This document shows positions 58,850 to 61,359 of a stretch of 61,359 bases of DNA, one piece after another. The number at the start of each line of letters is the position of its first letter. Position 1 is the first letter of the stretch. A program made the translations under genes and the position numbers. The notes below the pieces were generated by a model. That model was not told the DNA's origin. It searched no databases and saw nothing but the letters and a program-made list of their open reading frames with translations. Source of the stretch: Schlesneria paludicola DSM 18645 (GTDB taxonomy: Bacteria > Planctomycetota > Planctomycetia > Planctomycetales > Planctomycetaceae); NCBI RefSeq assembly GCF_000255655.1, contig NZ_JH636435.1, forward strand, positions 3,211,024-3,272,382, written 5' to 3'.

Positions 58850-60316
58850 ATGACAAAACCAATGATTGTCGTGTTAAGCCACGACCAGCTCATGGCCGCT
58901 GAACTTCCCGGACTTTTTCAGGGGCGTGCGGAGATTCGTGCCTGCAACTCGCTCGATGACCTTCTCGGGCTTTCCCAAGAACACCAACCCGCCGCGCTCG
59001 TCGCCGACTTCCGCCGTGCATCGAACGGAGGTCATCAGGAAACACGCATTTTGGAATCGATCCACGAACGCCATCCTCAGATGCGACTGGCGATGGTCAC
59101 TCCAATTGCCTGTCCCGAAACCCTGGAACGCTGTGCGGCGATAACCGAAATCACGCACTTGCGAGGGCACCTCGATCGCGCAACACTCTTGACCGCGTTC
59201 CGCGGCCTGTTCACTGATCGAGACACCTCGCCCCCAGCCGTCACGTCGCCAAGCGCCCCCTCAACGGTGGTCGAATATGTCGACGACGAACCACTGGGTG
59301 TCCTCACGGGCATCAGCCGACGCTACGAAACCAATTCACCTCACTTGAAACAGATGCTGTTTGACCTGGAGGTCGCTGCCCGACACGACGTGACCATTTT
59401 GCTGATCGGCGAAACCGGAGCAGGCAAGACATACCTGTCGCGCCTGATCCACGAAGTCTCGCTGCGCCGCCATGAACCGTTTCTGCCAGTGGCCTGCGGC
59501 GCTCTGCCGAACGATTTGATCGAAAGCGAACTATTCGGGCACGCGAAAGGAGCATTCACCAGCGCCCATCAGGACAAAGAGGGCAAGTTCCTCGCCGCCC
59601 GCCGCGGATCGATTCTGCTGGACGAAATTGACGTCCTGGGACTCGAACAACAAGTGAAATTGCTGCGAGTCATCGAGACCGGTGAATTCGAGCCCGTTGG
59701 CTCCAACCACACGCAGCATTGCCAGGCACGACTGATTGTCGCCAGCAATCTCGACCTGCAACCGTTAGTCGAACAGGCCCGCTTCCGGCCAGACCTGTAC
59801 TACCGACTCAACATGTTAAAATTCGTCATTCCGCCTCTGCGGCACCGGAAGATGGATATTATTCCACTGGCGAAGAAGTTCGTACGACAGTTCTCGATGA
59901 AGCACGGTGTCCGCATTGACGAAATCGACCCCGGAGTCTTCAGCTCGCTCCTCGAATATCCATGGCCCGGAAATGTCCGTGAACTCGAACATGTCGTACA
60001 ACGCGCGGTGATCTACTGTCGCGATGGAAGACTTCTCGCTTCGCATTTACCGCAGCATATCCTGTCCGGTCACGCCGGTCCGACGAATGATCCAACCGTG
60101 GTCCTGTCACACTTCGAAAAAACAGTACCATCGCCGCAGCAGCAACCAGCACAGGTCGATCGCACGCTCGGCAACCAGATCGCAGTCAACGAAAAGGAAA
60201 TCATCGAACAAACACTCTTCAAGAACAATTTCAGCCGAACCAAGTCCGCACGAGAACTCGGAATCAGCCGCGTCACGCTCTACAACAAGATGAAAAAATA
60301 CGACTTGCAAGACTGA
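58850..60316 (+). CDS. Sigma54-dependent transcriptional activator (NtrC-like) with divergent receiver
   Basis: A 488-aa enhancer-binding protein. Residues 1-115 resemble a receiver domain (MIVVLSHDQLMAAELPGLFQ; a lone aspartate in AALVADFRR near 53) without the usual acidic cluster. The AAA+ domain has Walker A GETGAGKT (187-194), the loop GAFTSA (234-239) where GAFTGA is usual, Walker B SILLDEIDVL, RPDLYYRLNMLKFVIPPLRH, and WPGNVRELEHVVQRAVIYC. The C-terminal Fis-type HTH is SRTKSARELGISRVTLYNKM. The ATPase looks intact. The Gly-to-Ser change in the loop may affect sigma54 contact. Start: ATG at 58850; a TTG 21 bases earlier is less likely. Confidence 0.93.
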   Translation: MTKPMIVVLSHDQLMAAELPGLFQGRAEIRACNSLDDLLGLSQEHQPAALVADFRRASNGGHQETRILESIHERHPQMRLAMVTPIACPETLERCAAITEITHLRGHLDRATLLTAFRGLFTDRDTSPPAVTSPSAPSTVVEYVDDEPLGVLTGISRRYETNSPHLKQMLFDLEVAARHDVTILLIGETGAGKTYLSRLIHEVSLRRHEPFLPVACGALPNDLIESELFGHAKGAFTSAHQDKEGKFLAARRGSILLDEIDVLGLEQQVKLLRVIETGEFEPVGSNHTQHCQARLIVASNLDLQPLVEQARFRPDLYYRLNMLKFVIPPLRHRKMDIIPLAKKFVRQFSMKHGVRIDEIDPGVFSSLLEYPWPGNVRELEHVVQRAVIYCRDGRLLASHLPQHILSGHAGPTNDPTVVLSHFEKTVPSPQQQPAQVDRTLGNQIAVNEKEIIEQTLFKNNFSRTKSARELGISRVTLYNKMKKYDLQD

Positions 60317-61183
60317 CTGCATGATGGACGCACACCCGGGCGCGAGGCCTTTAGCCACATCCCTCTTGCTTCATGCTCGCAATCTGCTGCGAGACCATAA
60401 ACCCCAACCCATCCAACAAAGCCACAGCACGACGATATGACCGTCCGGCGTCAACACGTCGGGTTCTTCGAACTATTCGACCTCTTCGCAAGACGATTGA
60501 GTCGCCCACATCAGCTCGCCTTCACGATGTCTCCCTCGCCCCAGCAATCTGGCACCGCGAAAGGCCCATCATGAGCTTCCACCCAACCTCACCGTCGTGC
60601 CAAGGTCTCCACGGACCGGCAAACACAGATCTCGCTCTCAGACATTGCTCATTCCCAAGCTCCCACTTTTGACGCAGCGCAGTTCTGGAATTGAATCCAT
60701 TTGCGTTCTCCTCGCTCCGACGTCCCCGCATTAGTAACGCCACTTACGACTACTCTCCGTCGAGCAGAACGGTCCCCCGAAGCCGATGTACTTGCTTCTA
60801 CTGCGTACGAAGAGCCACCAACCGATACCTTTGCATCGAAGAAACAACGGCACAACTTTTCAAACTGCCGTCAGGGAACGCTTCATCTCCCATCAACTTT
60901 TGACCGGAAAGCTTACTATCATCCTGGAACCATCGTAAAAAAGGCATTCCCTGACGGCAGTTTGCACACAGGGAACACCCCGGAGCGAGACATTCGGCAC
61001 ACCGAGTTGCGTTCGCTCTACGGATTACGGCCATCAGCCGCGTGGTATCCGAAGACACAGCGCGCTTCCCAGCAAGAGATCAATGAGCGAACGCTTCTCG
61101 GCTCGCCAGACTGCCCTGCTCCTCTCACGACCGATCGTGGAGACAGTACTCAACGCAACTGGGATTCAACGAAATCAGCACCC
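60317..61183. other. Intergenic region before the rRNA operon end
   Basis: About 870 bases with no supported gene. It contains a half REP-like palindrome near 60649-60670 (attcccaagctccca) and the MITE-like element at 60862-60963. Confidence 0.45.
60862..60963. mobile_element. MITE-like element with 20-bp terminal inverted repeats
   Basis: aaactgccgtcagggaacgc (60862-60881) and gcattccctgacggcagttt (60944-60963) are inverted repeats with one mismatch, enclosing 62 bp. No coding capacity and no clear target duplication are visible. It could also be a large hairpin of the palindromic-repeat type. Confidence 0.5.
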
Positions 61184-61219
61184 AAAGAAAAAACAAACCC
61201 TCCACTTTTGGTGGAGGGT
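61184..61219 (-). terminator. Rho-independent terminator of the rRNA operon
   Basis: On the minus strand a 9-bp stem (accctccac/gtggagggt, 5-nt loop) is followed by ttgttttttcttt. It begins 13 bp after the 5S gene end. Confidence 0.9.
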
Positions 61220-61231
61220 CGTTTTTAAAAT

Positions 61232-61342
61232 GCCCGGCAATAACCTACTTTCACGCTTGTAGGCACTATCATCGGCTGCATGAGCTTAACGGTCGTGTTC
61301 GGAATGGGAACGTGTGTTTCCTCAGGCATATGGTCACCGGGC
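61232..61342 (-). rRNA. rrf: 5S ribosomal RNA
   Basis: The minus strand reads gcccggtgaccatatgcctg ... ccattccgaacacgaccgtt ... gtgaaagtaggttattgccgggc. The complementary ends gcccgg/ccgggc and the conserved CCGAACAC-type loop identify 5S rRNA of about 111 nt. A terminator follows, so this is the 3' end of an rRNA operon whose 23S gene would lie beyond the right edge. Confidence 0.95.
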
Positions 61343-61359
61343 TTTTATCGTCGTGACGC

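Noticed and set aside
60701..61228. Plus-strand open frame of 175 codons
   Set aside because: It runs across the MITE-like inverted repeats and into the rRNA terminator, so it is almost certainly not coding.

Overview
The window reads as a chromosomal segment of a planctomycete (Planctomycetia; a Schlesneria/Planctomyces-like aerobe is a guess). Supporting signs are a DUF1559 prepilin-like protein, a DUF1080 protein, a DUF1580 protein next to a primase remnant, a PqaA-like protein, a CxxxCH secreted protein, an LEPR-XLL-like N-terminus on a giant RTX protein, and a diderm-type KDO/LPS locus. Most genes are housekeeping or envelope genes and sit singly or in short operons. No complete transposon, prophage, CRISPR array or tRNA gene was seen.

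Layout. 0-1.2 kb: remnant of an integrative element (DUF1580 gene plus broken DUF3987 primase). 1.7-6 kb: kdsD followed by a very large LptA/LptC-like protein. 6-10.6 kb: metabolic genes (kbl, RbsD/FucU, EVE, Cys/Met PLP enzyme, DUF1080). 11-14.6 kb: giant MscS/MscK channel. 15-17.4 kb: STAS antagonist, RsbW-like kinase and a PAS protein with a degenerate sigma54-activator ATPase. 17.5-20.7 kb: pdxJ, pyrB, TPR protein. 21.4-26 kb: CxxxCH secreted protein, small lipoprotein, Tat-exported Gfo/Idh/MocA oxidoreductase, MprF-C-like acyltransferase. 26.4-28.5 kb: dapF and an alanine-glyoxylate-type aminotransferase. 28.9-30.9 kb: retron-type reverse transcriptase and a membrane-anchored ComEA-like helix-hairpin-helix protein. 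30.9-37.7 kb: flagellar set on the minus strand, in transcription order flhA-flhF-flhG-fliA-fliN. 38-43 kb: queF, exported VOC protein, exported HEAT/receiver-like protein, PIN-TRAM membrane protein. 43.7-46.6 kb: dynamin-like GTPase and YitT protein. 47.6-51.4 kb: PqaA-like protein, DUF1559 protein, lipoprotein. 52-57.2 kb: 1719-aa RTX/cadherin-like protein with five tandem modules. 58.8-60.3 kb: second sigma54-type activator. 61.2 kb: 3' end of an rRNA operon (5S and terminator, minus strand).

Intergenic DNA is rich in structure. I see a REP-like palindrome family (core cgttcccaagc-N3/4-gcttgggaacg), sometimes as opposed pairs. A second dispersed repeat family of about 70-115 bp (ggggact ... 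ccccctctc) is present in four diverged copies. There is also a 102-bp MITE-like element with 20-bp terminal inverted repeats, plus several strong hairpins. The best candidates for undescribed biology are the solitary retron-type RT with its structured 5' region and ComEA-like neighbour, the degenerate activator ATPase beside an RsbV/RsbW pair, and the dispersed repeat families.
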